Notes under the pieces: model-generated
The model's database searches: none
Told to the model about the DNA's origin: nothing
Seen by the model: the letters and a program-made list of their open reading frames with translations, nothing else
Program-made: the position numbers and the translations under genes
Shown here: positions 11,253 through 22,763 of the stretch, piece by piece
Layout of the letters: each line of letters starts with the position of its first letter
How positions within the stretch are numbered: the first letter of the stretch is position 1
Assembly (NCBI GenBank): GCA_964017155.1
Contig: OZ024856.1
Span: 45,946,110 to 46,010,109 of the forward strand
Direction: 5' to 3'
DNA length: 64,000 nucleotides
Source of the DNA: Oasisia sp. SBJ-2009
Lineage: Eukaryota > Annelida > Polychaeta > Sabellida > Siboglinidae

Positions 11253-13476
11253 ACTGATTGATTGATTGTGTAAGGCAGAAAACAAGATGACCAATATACA
11301 GCCAATATTACACTTACAGGCTACACATGCTATAAGTGGTCAACATAGATCTTAAGGATCACTCCAGTTTCACACCTGTGTGTGTATGTAGCAGAACTGG
11401 AAAGAAGCCAAGCATAACAGCAGTGTCACTAAGTGGTATATTTACTAAACTCCTAAAGACGCGTAAATCCCACATTGAATGGAGAGTAAAGGTGGTAAAA
11501 CTATTTACAGATTTCCGAATGTTTTCCAGACACGAAAAAGTATCCGTCACTAAACAATGTCGCCACCGCCCACCCATCCCTCCCCACATACAATGTGTGC
11601 ATTATGACTGGCAACTATCATGTTCTCTTACAGATTCCTGCACGGTGAATGTGTATTTTAATTGTGCCTCCTGTCACCCGTGGCCAAGCCCAAGCCGGGC
11701 CAAGTCACGTCGACACCGTGACCAACGTACGGCCAGTAGCAGTGTTGCAACGTCCAGTAACTAACTTCGTCGTAAACACACAATCCGTAAGAATGGTTTC
11801 ACTTACCGTAACCACTCTGAAGATGTGCCTGTGTGTGCAGTGTCTTTCCAGTAACAACACTCAATACAAACACTAAAACACCTTGTCAGTCAAACTTCCT
11901 ATTCCTCGACCTGTCGCCACTGATGACGACTACTCAAGTTTTTCACGGCTTTATGTCGCAAGGCCCTCTTGTCCAGTGAAGCGAATCTGGGTCATGCACC
12001 GGAACTACTCTCGCTAGGGCAAGGTTTGTTAGTCTTGCCTTTAGCATCACCCTTATTTTCTTCGTTGGTTAAGTAAGGTCACGCATGTATTGCTTACGTG
12101 TGCTTAAACTTAATTGTAGGTTTTACAACGAAGTTGCAAAAGTCTTTGTCAAACTTGTGAACACCCAGTCAACTATTTGGCCCTAAGAATTCACACGGAG
12201 AGTTACTGCCACCTAGCGAGGTATAACTAACTAAAATAACACCCCTGAAAGTTGGCGCGTAAATCCCGCATTTATGTGTGAATAGGGGTAAGGAGGGTAA
12301 ATTAGTTCAACAAGTGCGTTGTCTAGTTGATGCATTCCTATTTAATGTATGATTTTCAGCACACACCTAAAATAGCTCAGAATGAAAGTTAACAGTAATG
12401 CATGGTAATGATGTCAACTGAATTGTTGGGAGAATGATTGCAAGTAACTATGCAAGAAAAATGCCTCAGGCACGTGACATCAACCTTAATTGATTTCTAG
12501 TCGAATTCAATGTTACATACTTTCTTGCAACAGGTAATACACATCCAGTAAGCTGATACGGGCCAACTACAACATATGCTTATAGAGTGAAACCTCGCCA
12601 CTGTGATCAGCATACAGACTTCACAGTATTATTGTTATACACGTGTGGCATTATTTTGTGACATGCTCCATTATGGACAGATGGCTGCAAAGGCAGGTTT
12701 GCTATAAGCCCTATATTTAATATTTACATAAAATGCATGACTTTCATTTTTTCATATCATAGCATGATGATGATGATGCATAATTTACTGACACTGACAC
12801 ATCATTTTAATCAAAGACAAACAAGTGTCCAGTACATTATGTTAGAATTTATTTTTTCCATCCAATTACATGCCCAATGATATATATATATAGAAAGAGC
12901 AGTTTAAATAAAAACGTAGAATACATTACATCACTATTCGCTATGAATACATAAGATAAAATAATTTATGGCCCTATGCTTAAACGAAGAAGATTGTTTG
13001 AACGTACAAGCTGAAGCAAAGTATGTTCTATAAATTAGGTAGAAACATACCATAGAATTATACAATTCCCTTTTACATGATTTACATATATTTCCACAGC
13101 CATATTTAAGATAGAGATGGTCACAAGTGTCATGACGTGGCTATTCTGTTCCAGTAATTACTTGCATTTAACATGTACATTTATGACAATGCAAACATTC
13201 ATTTATAGCACTGCTTAATGTAAAATGCCATGCTTTGAGAAACATATTGCTAATTAACAGTTTCCAGCATTTCCCATATTACTATCTAACATCTATGTAT
13301 ATTTATTCTCTATATTATTTATTATGTTATATGTATATAAATAACACCATGATAGAGTTGTATTGAAGAACGTAGTTTCAAATATACAAAATATAATATT
13401 AGGTCTGGCTTAACTGTGTTATTGCCGATACAACCACAATATACATATTCAATAAGCAACAGAGACACAGGTACAT
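11253..13476. other. Intergenic, no confident gene
   Basis: The segment 11500-12250 is somewhat richer in CpG than its surroundings and could be regulatory. A 142-codon plus-strand frame at 11336-11764 has no recognisable domain. Nothing else stands out to the 3' end of paralogue A. Confidence 0.4.
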
Positions 13477-13599
13477 CTACAGGGCATCAACTTTGGTCCT
13501 GAACAAGTCAATCTCTTTCTTCACAACATTTGCCAGTTCATTTTCTGTTGCTTTTGGGTGCTTCTGTATGTAGGCTGTGATTGCTGCGATGCACTGCGC
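13477..13599 (-). CDS. Paralogue A exon 3 (terminal)
   Basis: Acceptor TTTGTCTACAG, then AQCIAAITAYIQKHPKATEN and a Lys/Glu-rich helix to VDAL and TAG. 30 of 40 residues match paralogue B, the most conserved exon. Confidence 0.85.
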   Translation of the reverse strand, partial: AQCIAAITAYIQKHPKATENELANVVKKEIDLFRTKVDAL

Positions 13600-16500
13600 C
13601 TGTAGACAAACACAATAGCATTAGAGAAATAATCACCTGTATGCGATAATGATGCTCATCATTGATTAAACACAGTTTTGTGTATGTAATTCAGTACTAA
13701 AATGTGTTATCTCAGGTGGTTTCCTCCAAACAGCCCAAACTTGGGCTAACGCAGGAGTTGTCCTCCTCTAGAATTAGTGAGTCCACTACAGGTTACACAT
13801 TTACCCCCTGTATGGGATCTTTTACTTCCCCTGGCATAGACACCAGATAGAAGGGACCAACGGCTTTTAGTGTCTCTTCCGAAAGACACAGGCAAATGTG
13901 GGGTGAACGAAATTGTCTAAGTTTCGAAACAGCGACAGGTGGGATTGAACTACTGTCCCCTCAATTTACAGCCTGGCACTCTCTAATGCGCGACCACTGG
14001 TCCCCATCGTCAGGGATAAGGATATTTCTATTTTACCAACACATTGGCATATATACAACAAAGGAAAACATGTGAAATATACAACTGAAGTATTCTAGCC
14101 AGCAAAATATACAATTTGCAAACAAGAATGAATGACCGCCTGGATGGTGGCCCTGACTTCAACAGAAATGTACACATGTAACTGTCCTTGAGATGGTCAG
14201 ATAAATACCATTTCACATGGCTCCAAATTAAGTACAGCTGTACATCAAATCAAGAGGGCAGTACATTTGTCTTATGTCACAATGTCATCCATGTTTAAGT
14301 ACCAAGATTCACGCAAAGGCCATGAAAACATGTGTAGAATAGCTGAGCCACAGTTATATGTGTTTGGTAATAGAAATGTTTTGTAACTGTATCACCAAGG
14401 AAAAACTTAGTAGGGCAATTCCACGGTAACGGAATTACAATTCACAATATTTTTTGGTTTAAAATGGTTATATTTTCCCATTCAGCATGTATCTACAAAA
14501 GAAACTTAAACATGGTTTGAAGTCCACACTACACCCTATAAGTACCAGTGGTACCTGTTAAGAAATGTAAAATAATTACAAAATTATGGCTGTTTTAATT
14601 TTGGTAACGGAATTACTCAGAGAATTTGGACATCAGTTTTTATTAAATGTCATGACATATCGTCTGAAATCTGCAATCTACCAGGGCCAACAACTAGCAT
14701 TAATAAATAGACATATAACATGACCTTGTATTGGATAGACTTTTACTCATGATATATGTACTGTTTTTTATAGTGAACTGGTTTTGATCGGTAACGGAAT
14801 TACATGCAATAGTAATGGAATTACGAGTCTGACTATTTTTGGAATAAAACATCAAATAATAATTGATGCTAATTTTTTCTTTTCTGCAAGATTACAGAAC
14901 ACCATAACTTCATGTTCTACTAAAAATAACAATTGTACTGGCCAATAATTGTACACACAGTACAGCGATGTATTTCACATTTAGCTCAAAATCAGTCGAA
15001 AGCAGTTATTGAACTCCAGTCCATCTGTGGGTCAGGGAGGATGTTAATGTCACAATCTTTATCAGTAGAGGCAGTCAATATAGCTTCAACATCAGGCCAC
15101 ATAAATTTACATAGTTCAACACACTTCAAGTAATTTGTCACCTTAGTTTTAAAAATCCGGGAAGACACTTTTTTGCTTTTTTTTTTTACAACCATCCACT
15201 TTAAGTCCAGACATTTTGGCAAGGTCTTTTCTGTATTCTCAAGTTTGATTACCCATGCTGTTGTCTTCTTTGTCATCTTCATTATTTCATTGTTTTAGTT
15301 TTGAAGAAGTTCCTCGTGGATTATTATTTGACATGGTTTTGTATAACAGTCACAAACAATGTAACCAACTACCCTCTGACTCTTTGCAACTGCTTAATGT
15401 TGGGAATTAGACTGATCTCATTCCAGTCATATGAGCTTTATCATTTTTAATTCAACCATGGCTTAGTTGATGCATCTATGTAAAATATTCTGACAGGTCC
15501 TGGCAGCAACTTTGTTAAACTTATTGGATGTGATCACGCGATACCACTCCAGAGAACAATTGGAGTTATAGTCTTGGACAATAAACCTTAGCCATGTGGT
15601 AAAGAAATACTGTGTAGAATTTCTTTGAAAGTCCATGAACAAATTCTGCAACTGATCTTTGATAGATAATCTGGCCTATCTTGTAGATTTATATGGATCA
15701 CTGCTGCCATTCCGTGTAGTATCAGGTTTTTTTTACAGATAATACATGTTACAAATAGTGCATGTTTCTGAATCCATGGACAGTTTTCATAAAGTCCAAA
15801 GATTCCATCCATATTTAAGTGAAACATTGTCCCAGTGCCTGTGCTGACCTCTAATGTACTTAGGTTCCATTATTAGTTTCTTATTATGATTTATTGTGCA
15901 AGAGAAAAAAAACTTGTAATTCTGTTATTGTAATTCCGTTACCAAAATGTAATTCCGTTACCATGATTCCCGCAAGATGAGAAAAGACACACATAAATTG
16001 TGTACTCTCACCTATTCGTGGGTGTATCTAATAAGAGAATTTCAAGCAACTGTTAATTTTGATCACTTGTTGGCTCTCAGGAAAACTTTATGTACTTTTT
16101 CGGTAACGGAATTACATAATAAATATATGAAAATGTGTAACTACCCATATCAAAATACAGCTTATGCAGTACAAGTTGCTTTCTGAATTTTGAACATGTA
16201 CAGTATAAACTTTGAAAATCTATAAAACAAAGGTAAATTAGTTAAGAGTTAATGGTAAGATGGGAGGGGTTTCTGTTGGCCCTTGTTTTTCCATTAGTTT
16301 GACTGCTAAGAATTCACTCCATTTGAAACGCAATTAAAAAAAATTGTGAACTGACGGCACAATTATTTTTACTTGGGCCTGAATTTTACGTATGTTTTAC
16401 ATCAGTGGTACAACTTTTACACTGTTTCAACAAGATTACATTTTTAGCAGTGTGGGCTCTCCAATATGGAATTGCCCAGTAGACAAACCTGATTAATAAA

Positions 16501-18125
16501 TGGTCCAAAGATACACTGCAGTGACTGTACTATGTAACAATGTAAACAATATGGCTGCCATGAAACAACATTTCTTTGTAATTGCTGCTAAGACTGACCT
16601 GGTAAACATCAATATCACTGGAGGAGCTCACACGCTGATACAGTTCGTAGGCAACTCTCGCAGACGTGACAAGGTTGTATGGCTCTTTGTTGTCATCTTT
16701 AACCCATGCCAGTGCTGCCATCTGAAGGAGTACATCATATTATAGAGAAGGATGTTTTTATCATCAGTAAACACATAGGTGACATCTCAACCAACCATAA
16801 CTTTGTGAAGAGGCACATCCATCTGTGGATGGACAGTAATATCACTGGACGGGTGGTGAACGGGTAAAGGGAGCATAAAAAGATCTTCATAAATTATGGA
16901 TCACACATCTGTTTGTAGTTTATTTCACGTCTTTAAGCACACCTCAACTGACTTGTATGTAAATACATATCCCGCAAAACATGTATGACTGGCAAAAATG
17001 TAATCCTTCACAAAGCCCTGCAACTAAATGTTTTTACAATAAAAACCATTAGAGCTATATCTTTACATTTCAAAGTGTTTTTTTCATTTCACACACTTGA
17101 ATAATACTTACAGTTACAAAATATATGTTTGATAGTTACTGTATGTATCACTTGTGAACTCTGGAGATGAATTTGAAATTGGTGTCATGGTAATGTTTTA
17201 TGTTTACTTAACTGTCCCAAATTAGTCATCTAGATCTACCCCTTAATTTCCATATTTCGAAAAGAACTGTGCAAGCTTGCCACATTTCTATTGGCTCTTC
17301 TGTGAACCACTCCACCATAATAATTTTAATATTAACGTCAATTTTTCAGTCACAGTCAACAGTGACTATGCATGATGCGATTGGATCATTGTTACAACAA
17401 ACTTGTTGTGTTGCTGATTGGCATACCTTAGCAACATCGCACAATCTACCTGCATGCATTAACAAAAAAATCTGGCCGATTCAGTTTTCGAATCGGCCAG
17501 ACTTTATTGTGTTGGTCTGGACAATGAAAGACACACGTTTTAGCAAGTCTTTAGACCAGCGTACTTTAACAACAAAAGGTTTTAATTTACGTGGCAAAAC
17601 GCCCGACTTACAAAAAAATGGTATAGTGTACTCTGGGCTTAGCAAAAGTGTTGATATCGTACACTGACAATTGTTAAAAGGGATATAGTATGCAACTATG
17701 GTCTATGCATGCACAGCCACAGCTTCAAAACTACGTTTGGACTGTGTCTTTCTTTGGTCTAATAATCATTTTTTTTTACACAAAACCATATCATTTGCGC
17801 AGATTAGTCGACTTGCGACTACGTCTAAAGAAACATATTTATACAATAAAGTTGGGCAGTGCTGCCATAAATGAAGCAAAATGGAATGGGAAGAACTAGC
17901 CTGGCTTCTGCTATCCGGATATAGACGTGCATGTTACCATGTTTAATGTAAAATTTTCCAAAACGGGCGAAAATGGGGCAATTCTTTACTTAATTGGCAA
18001 TAATTACATTTCCAAAGCCGTCACGTTGATAGTATAATAACCATGTATTGCTAAGGGGTACATACTTGCTGTATTAAGTCAGCTGTACTCATTGGAGGGC
18101 CTCCCATGCCGATTAAATTAGCCAT
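13477..18125 (-). CDS. Small conserved protein, paralogue A (three exons)
   Basis: Gene model: exon 1 18066-18125 (20 codons, MANLIGMGGPP then STADLIQQ), exon 2 16599-16721 (41 codons, MAALAWVKDDNK to SSDIDVYQ), exon 3 13477-13599 (40 codons plus TAG, AQCIAAITAYIQKHP to FRTKVDAL). All junctions are phase 0: donors CAA|GTATGT and CAG|GTCAGT, acceptors CCTTCAG and TCTACAG. The product is 101 residues, soluble, mostly predicted helical, with no signal peptide or membrane segment. Paralogue B at 22581-26547 has identical exon lengths and 65 of 101 identical residues, which is strong evidence that both are real. I do not recognise the family. Intron 1 holds a MITE and a hairpin; intron 2 holds a SINE and a 2-kb DNA transposon. 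An AATAAA-type signal (TTTATT on the plus strand) lies near 13303. Confidence 0.8.
13711..14005 (-). mobile_element. tRNA-derived SINE copy 2
   Basis: In intron 2 of paralogue A, same strand as the gene. Reading 5' to 3' on the minus strand: degenerate tRNA-like head with GGGATTGAACTACTG (B box region) near 13940, a body shared with the 30457-30760 copy, and a 3' tail CTCCTGCGTTAGCCCAAG/TTTGGGCTGTTTGGAG that folds as a stem with arms AGCCCAA and TTGGGCT. Confidence 0.75.
14413..16477. mobile_element. 2.07-kb DNA transposon with GGTAACGGAATTACA repeats
   Basis: Inverted ends GGGCAATTCCA (14413-14423) and TGGAATTGCCC (16467-16477) are flanked on both sides by AGTA, a likely 4-bp target duplication. 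Near the ends, GGTAACGGAATTACA recurs: forward at 14425, 14603, 14790 and 16102, degenerate at 14811, and inverted at 15930 and 15949 with a degenerate copy at 15916. Minus-strand frames at 15588-15827 (MFHLNMDGIFGLYENCPWIQ, CIICKKN), 15463-15651 and 14992-15282 (Lys-rich, ending SSITAFD) may be remains of a transposase. The superfamily is unknown to me. It sits in intron 2 of paralogue A. Confidence 0.65.
14992..15827 (-). pseudogene. Possible decayed transposon ORF
   Basis: Three minus-strand frames inside the AGTA-flanked element follow one another with frame changes. They share a Lys/Cys-rich composition and contain CPWIQKHALFVTCIICKK, which has two CxxC-like spacings. No DDE or other catalytic motif could be recognised, so a protein function is not claimed. 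Confidence 0.3.
16599..16721 (-). CDS. Paralogue A exon 2
   Basis: Acceptor CTCCTTCAG, 41 codons, donor CAG|GTCAGT. Core LAW...VTSARVAYELYQR...IDVYQ is shared with paralogue B (22 of 41 identical). Confidence 0.85.
16799..17020 (+). mobile_element. MITE, ACCCGTCCA family, copy 3
   Basis: In intron 1 of paralogue A. Shares CTGGACGGGTGGTGAACGGGTAAA near the left end and ATGACTGGCAAAAATG...CACAAAGCCCTG at the right end with copies 2 and 4. Ends are imperfect inverted repeats. Confidence 0.55.
17471..17501. repeat. Perfect 12-bp hairpin
   Basis: Arms TCTGGCCGATTC and GAATCGGCCAGA flank the loop AGTTTTC. It follows a run of A and lies in intron 1 of paralogue A. A second, weaker dyad (GTCTGG...AAAGAC / GTCTTT...AGACCAG) lies at about 17516-17560, so the pair may mark a short mobile element. 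Confidence 0.7.
18066..18125 (-). CDS. Paralogue A exon 1
   Basis: ATG at 18125; 20 codons ending in TADLIQQ, donor GTATGT. Matches exon 1 of paralogue B at 13 of 20 residues. Confidence 0.8.
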
Positions 18126-18188
18126 GATTTACTAGTTGTTTACGTTAAAATGGTCGACTGTGATGATTTGCTTCGTTTGTTTTCCCAT

Positions 18189-18200
18189 CACTAGGAGGCG
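18189..18200 (+). promoter_or_regulatory. CTCF-like motif upstream of paralogue A
   Basis: CACTAGGAGGCG about 65 bp upstream of the paralogue A start codon, resembling the CTCF core (CCASYAGRKGGCRS) with one mismatch. The same position upstream of paralogue B has a full match. Confidence 0.3.
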
Positions 18201-19119
18201 TACACAGTGATTTTTCAGGCTCCGTGATGTGGCGCCACCAATCATGGCAAACGAGATTGAAAACACAAATTTGGACTTAGAGGTGGTTATAAATTATGCT
18301 ACCCCTCCACATACTTTAAATGCATGTAGACGCCTGATGTCAATCTTGTCAAAAGTACCTTCAGTATAACAGAATCTAATCGAAGATAATCAAACTGAAC
18401 CTTAAACCTAATAATAACCCTAAACTTAAAAAAAAATGTGTACATTGGAACAGCCAGGATAATAAAGGGTCGTGGAGTAGTTGCAAGTAGCCATCGGCAA
18501 CACTTTTAATCGTCTTTGCACTTAGTATCGATTAGCCAGCACTAGGACGGTTTAGCCCCCATATATAGAGACTATAGGGACGCTCATGCCAACTGTAAAA
18601 TTTAATAAATATAATTATATTAAATATGACAATTGTAGGACCTATAGCTACTACAAAATTAAAAGTAAAACTATTCATTATTCAACTTATGTGGGAAAAT
18701 GTCAGTCACTCAGTTGTTTACATGATTTTGCACAATTACCCAGGCGCCACGCACGAGGTGGCATAGATAAAAAGGAGTGGAATCCTATCTTGATTTTCAC
18801 AGCATATTACAATGTAAATTTCAGTGGATATATATATATATATGTTTCTCCCCCCAGTATATATAAAGTTACGGCAAGACGGTTGCGATGTTTTTCAACA
18901 ACATCCCACCTAGCTCCCTCGTCTTTCGATGTACGTCATCTCCAAGAGAGCGCAGAAGCTGAATTTATGGCGCCGTGGTACGTGGCGAACATTTTTCAAC
19001 AGCACCAAGTGCTACGTCGTCACATGATATGCCGCAAAACACTTTTTCATATATCAATGCAATAATTGAAATAAAACATATACCTCATCGTTATACATAC
19101 TAACTATATTTTTCTAACT
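18201..19119. other. No confident gene
   Basis: Contains a 159-codon plus-strand frame at 18586-19065 with low-complexity stretches and no domain; judged accidental. A short TA run lies at about 18830-18845. Confidence 0.45.
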
Positions 19120-19123
19120 TTAA

Positions 19124-20405
19124 AGGAACATGCAACCCAAAAAGTAAAAATTGCTTAAACCATTAAACAATGTTCATTGAATCATATCCCATATTTTGTT
19201 ATTTTTTTCTGAAATGGTTTGTTACCTTTTAAGGATAATTAGTGAACCTCCATGGAGGCTGACATTTTGGACATTTCGCCTGTGGTCGTGTGACGTCACA
19301 GATCCACCACCGCTAGCGCCTCGGGTGGGCAAAACAAAACGAATTCTTCACGTACCCACTGAGTCTGAGATATATTCATCCATTTAATTAGTTACAGAGC
19401 GTTAGCTATAAAAAAAACCGCCGTCCCTTATAATATAAACATTCATAAAGAATAGGATAAAGAATAATGATGCTCAAGTAGAGACTGCAACAAAGGAAAT
19501 CGCGCAATCCATGTTGGACTTGGTTGGTTCGACGGAGCTTAATAACTTTTATTATCGCCCACTTTCATATGTAAACAAATCGTTTATCCAACTAATTATT
19601 CCAGTCGACCGTCGCGCAATGAATATTTTACTAATAATTGATTTTTATTATAATAAAGGAAATACATTGAATGATATTCTAGTACCCCATATATAGTATT
19701 TGCATACATTAAGTTCGTCCCTTTTGCGAGACCCTTCTTCGCGTGCAACACCGACCTTCGCTTCGGCCCCGAACTTTTCGTTCTGTGCACAAATTCAGTG
19801 GGGACAGTAGCTTCGTTCAACAGTCGTCTTTCACCCAATCCCGGCAACCTGTGTTCCATATCAACGGTGACATGGTCCTGGCAAACCATTTTCCGGTTGA
19901 AATTGAATGTTTCCACTGTATGACTCGTACCTATATTGTGGAGCCATTTGATCGCCAACTCGCCCTTCGACGGCGTGCTTCGTAGAAAATTTATTGGCAT
20001 TTGGACAAATCTCTTTCCTTTCACGGACTCTTCCCCTGCCTTCTTTTGACATCCGTATGCTTGATATTCAAGCATTTCATTATCACAAGACTCATAAAAC
20101 AACTCGATTCATGTCGCTATGCTAGTGTTTACATATTACGCTACGCCTATATCGCTGAGGTGGTGGACCACCTACGTCACACTCACGCATTCTCTCGCGT
20201 TAATCTTCGTGAGTTCCCCGTGAAATGGGCAACAATGGCAGCGCCCATGGTCAGTGAAAATGCACGTTTCAAGATTAATTTTATAATGTATAACATTCTT
20301 AAAAAATTAAACAAAAAATACACGTGTTACAATATTCTATCATGAATGGTATGTGGGAATTGGGGGGATTTTAACGCATTTTCAACACTATGGTTGCATG
20401 TTCCT
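19124..20405. mobile_element. Kolobok-like transposon (TTAA duplication, THAP ORF)
   Basis: Perfect 14-bp inverted ends AGGAACATGCAACC (19124-19137) and GGTTGCATGTTCCT (20392-20405) are each flanked outside by TTAA (19120-19123 and 20406-20409). TTAA duplication plus a THAP-type ORF fits the Kolobok superfamily; piggyBac also uses TTAA but does not usually carry THAP. At 1282 bp with a single short ORF it is an internally deleted, non-autonomous copy. It lies between paralogues A and B. Confidence 0.75.
19596..20102 (-). pseudogene. THAP-like DNA-binding ORF of the Kolobok-like element
   Basis: 168-codon frame. It shows an N-terminal Cys pair region (ESCDNEMLEYQAYGCQKK), a Met-Pro in place of the usual Phe-Pro (FVQMPINF), a central Trp (AIKWLHNIGT), the C-x2-H pair VCQDH, and ATVPTEF in the position of the THAP AVPTIF box. 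Spacing fits the C2CH THAP fold, the domain with which P/Kolobok-type transposases bind their ends. No catalytic domain follows within the element, so it encodes only the DNA-binding part or a relic of it. Confidence 0.6.
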
Positions 20406-20690
20406 TTAACTAAAACCAAAAATATTATTAACTTATGTTTACGAAGAATATAGCCTACGGGCTAAGTGATATGGGCAAAATAAAGGTGGGTTCACATTTT
20501 CAATGGACAGATTGACATTTTTGACATGTGCGGCTGGTCGAGTAGTGCTTTGCGCCACGCACATTGACATGATTCGTAACTTACATGAAACAGCACCCGA
20601 ATGTGGATGTCGCTCAGGACGCTGTACCATAATTTAATTATATGTGCGTAACTGCGTACTACATTTGGGCAAAATACGCTAGCACAAGTC
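20406..20690. other. Short spacer
   Basis: No features beyond the right TTAA of the Kolobok-like element. Confidence 0.5.
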
Positions 20691-21105
20691 TAATCATCGG
20701 AGGTGAATAAGCAGAAGTAAGAATGCGGTTCGCCGGTTCTCTTAGATCAACGGTGACGCCATCTTTATAACTAACGTACGTAGGGGTGGCGCGTATCGTC
20801 GTGACGTCACAGTGGGTGTGTCGTCTTCAGTCTTGGCGCCATGGCAACGCCGCGCATCCGAACGCTAACAACAGACGCCAGTTTCTTTCAAGTAATCGCA
20901 ACCGCGTCGCTGTGGGAATTTCGCCTTTGAAGCCAGCGGGATAACGGGAATGCGGGCATGCCTACAAATTAACACTACATGTGGCAACATCGTTAGTAAC
21001 CGTACGTATTGCAATAGTTTTTTTTTATAGTGATTTCATCAGGTAGGCCCTGCGACCATATCCAATGTTGCTATGACTGGCGACGCGGGACAGCTACCTG
21101 ACAGT
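20690..21105 (+). promoter_or_regulatory. CpG-rich promoter-like region with CRE and half X-box
   Basis: Locally GC- and CpG-rich against AT-rich surroundings. Contains GTGACGTCAC (a CRE, about 20801-20810) and CCATGGCAAC (half of an RFX X-box, about 20838-20850). Downstream, ATGACTGGCGACGCGGGACA starts at 21074 and meets a donor ACA|GTGAGTG at 21104, a possible first exon MTGDAGQLPD on the plus strand. No convincing second exon was found. Alternatively it is a bare CpG island or an enhancer between the paralogues. Confidence 0.3.
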
Positions 21106-21384
21106 GAGTGAAGCTTTGTTTTTATCGAGTACAACCACTTCGCGCAATATAGTGCGTTGATGTGATTTATGATGTAATGCGTTCGCCGGTATAATCAAAG
21201 GCAGCTTGACGTAGATATATGTAACACAACTGCGTGTGAACATTTGTTTTATAGGTACATTTCTCACAAATTGAAGGCAATCAATACGTTTTAGTTAGAT
21301 GCTTGATCAATGCAGCCACCCACACCAGTAACGGGCCGGACCATGACCACTGATGCCATGGGAAAAAGATCCCTCCCGCGCAGA

Positions 21385-21387
<3 letters not shown>

Positions 21388-21437
<50 letters not shown>
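21388..21437. repeat. GT microsatellite
   Basis: About 25 uninterrupted TG units followed by CGCGCGTGTG. Confidence 0.95.
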
Positions 21438-21439
<2 letters not shown>

Positions 21440-21447
<8 letters not shown>

Positions 21448-22580
21448 TTATGTGTCGATATTTTATTTGGCAAAAAACCCGAAGGTCACTACGCCAATGT
21501 GGGTGGGGGTGGGTCATGTTCGGAAGCACTACATTGAATTTAAGTGTTTACCCAGTCTTGATTTAAAAGTGCCAACCATGGAGTGCGCATGCGCGTGTGT
21601 GCGCGATCGTGCGTGCCTTCGTGCAATTTGCGCAGATGTGAATATAAATTTGTATATGAAAGGGTAAAGTTGTAGATATATGGGTAGCCCAGCTTTGCCG
21701 CCCAAACAAAACCCAGGGATTTTAGGAGTTTTACCTGCACTGAAGTATGTATATAATGTGTATAGCTTGTCATTGTCGATAAAATATATGTTATTGTTTG
21801 TTGCACATAACTAACATGTTTGTTGTGAACGTATCAAATCTATTACATTTATAAGCACAGGAGGTGGACTAGGGATCGAGAATCTTGAAATTATTTACAG
21901 TTTGCTTGAGAGTCAACGTTTTACTCCAGATGGATCGTTGTTCTAAACATGAAGGAATCATAATATTATCATGATTGGTCAGGCGCATATGACAAATGCA
22001 TTGACGCAGTACAATGTAATATTCGCATTCAGTATACATCTGAATATGACGATATGAATAATAATTAATAATAAAAAACAGTATTTGACTACGCCATATC
22101 TCTAGCAATAAAACCATTCAGTGGCGCATTACACGTTACAGGAATATATAGATTACCTTAAAGTAAAAAATATAGAGATGTAGTGGTAAAATAAATTGAC
22201 CAGTATAAATTGTTCAATGTAAATAAATCATATTAGTCTTAATAATACAAAAACACTAATATTGATAAATAAGAGTTAATTATATTACAAGTTATAAATA
22301 ATAGTTGATAAATTGTACGTATTAATTTTTTTGGATATAATAAATGCTCTTTTAAAGTGAAAACTCTTTAAAACAGTAATGTCTTTAGTTGCTTTTTGAA
22401 CGAACTGAGGCAGTCTGTGGCCCGCATGGCAAGCGGCAGAATGTTGAAATGTTAGTGTGCCGTCATGTTTTACTTGTAAATGCATTATATTGTAGTTGAT
22501 ATGCTGTTTCACAGCCTGATCAAAAAGTTCCAAATCACTTAGATACAACAGAAGCCATAGCCGTGGCATAGCAGAGACAT
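21440..22580. other. No gene seen
   Basis: AT-rich spacer between the GT repeat and the last exon of paralogue B. Likely includes the 3'UTR of B; TTTATT-type signals (AATAAA on the minus strand) occur here. Confidence 0.4.
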
Positions 22581-22703
22581 TTACAAGGCATCAACTTTGC
22601 TTCTGAACTGGTCTATCTCCACCTTCAGAACAACCGCCAGCTCATTGTCTGTTGCAGTCGGATGCTCCTGTATGTACTTGGTTATGGCTAAGATACATTG
22701 CGC
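22581..22703 (-). CDS. Paralogue B exon 3 (terminal)
   Basis: 40 codons plus TAA after acceptor TTTCCTTGCAG; 30 of 40 residues identical to paralogue A. Confidence 0.85.
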   Translation of the reverse strand, partial: AQCILAITKYIQEHPTATDNELAVVLKVEIDQFRSKVDAL

Positions 22704-22729
22704 CTGCAAGGAAACAACATTGCTACAGA

Positions 22730-22763
<34 letters not shown>

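Noticed and set aside
11336..11764. 142-codon plus-strand ORF
   Set aside because: Composition drifts along the frame, no motif, and no start context or promoter evidence beyond a mild CpG rise.
17269..17667. 132-codon plus-strand ORF in intron 1 of paralogue A
   Set aside because: Starts with GTG, runs through a perfect hairpin and lies opposite a better-supported gene; likely accidental.
18586..19065. 159-codon plus-strand ORF
   Set aside because: Has an ATG but contains low-complexity Tyr/Ile stretches from a TA repeat, no domain and no splice support.
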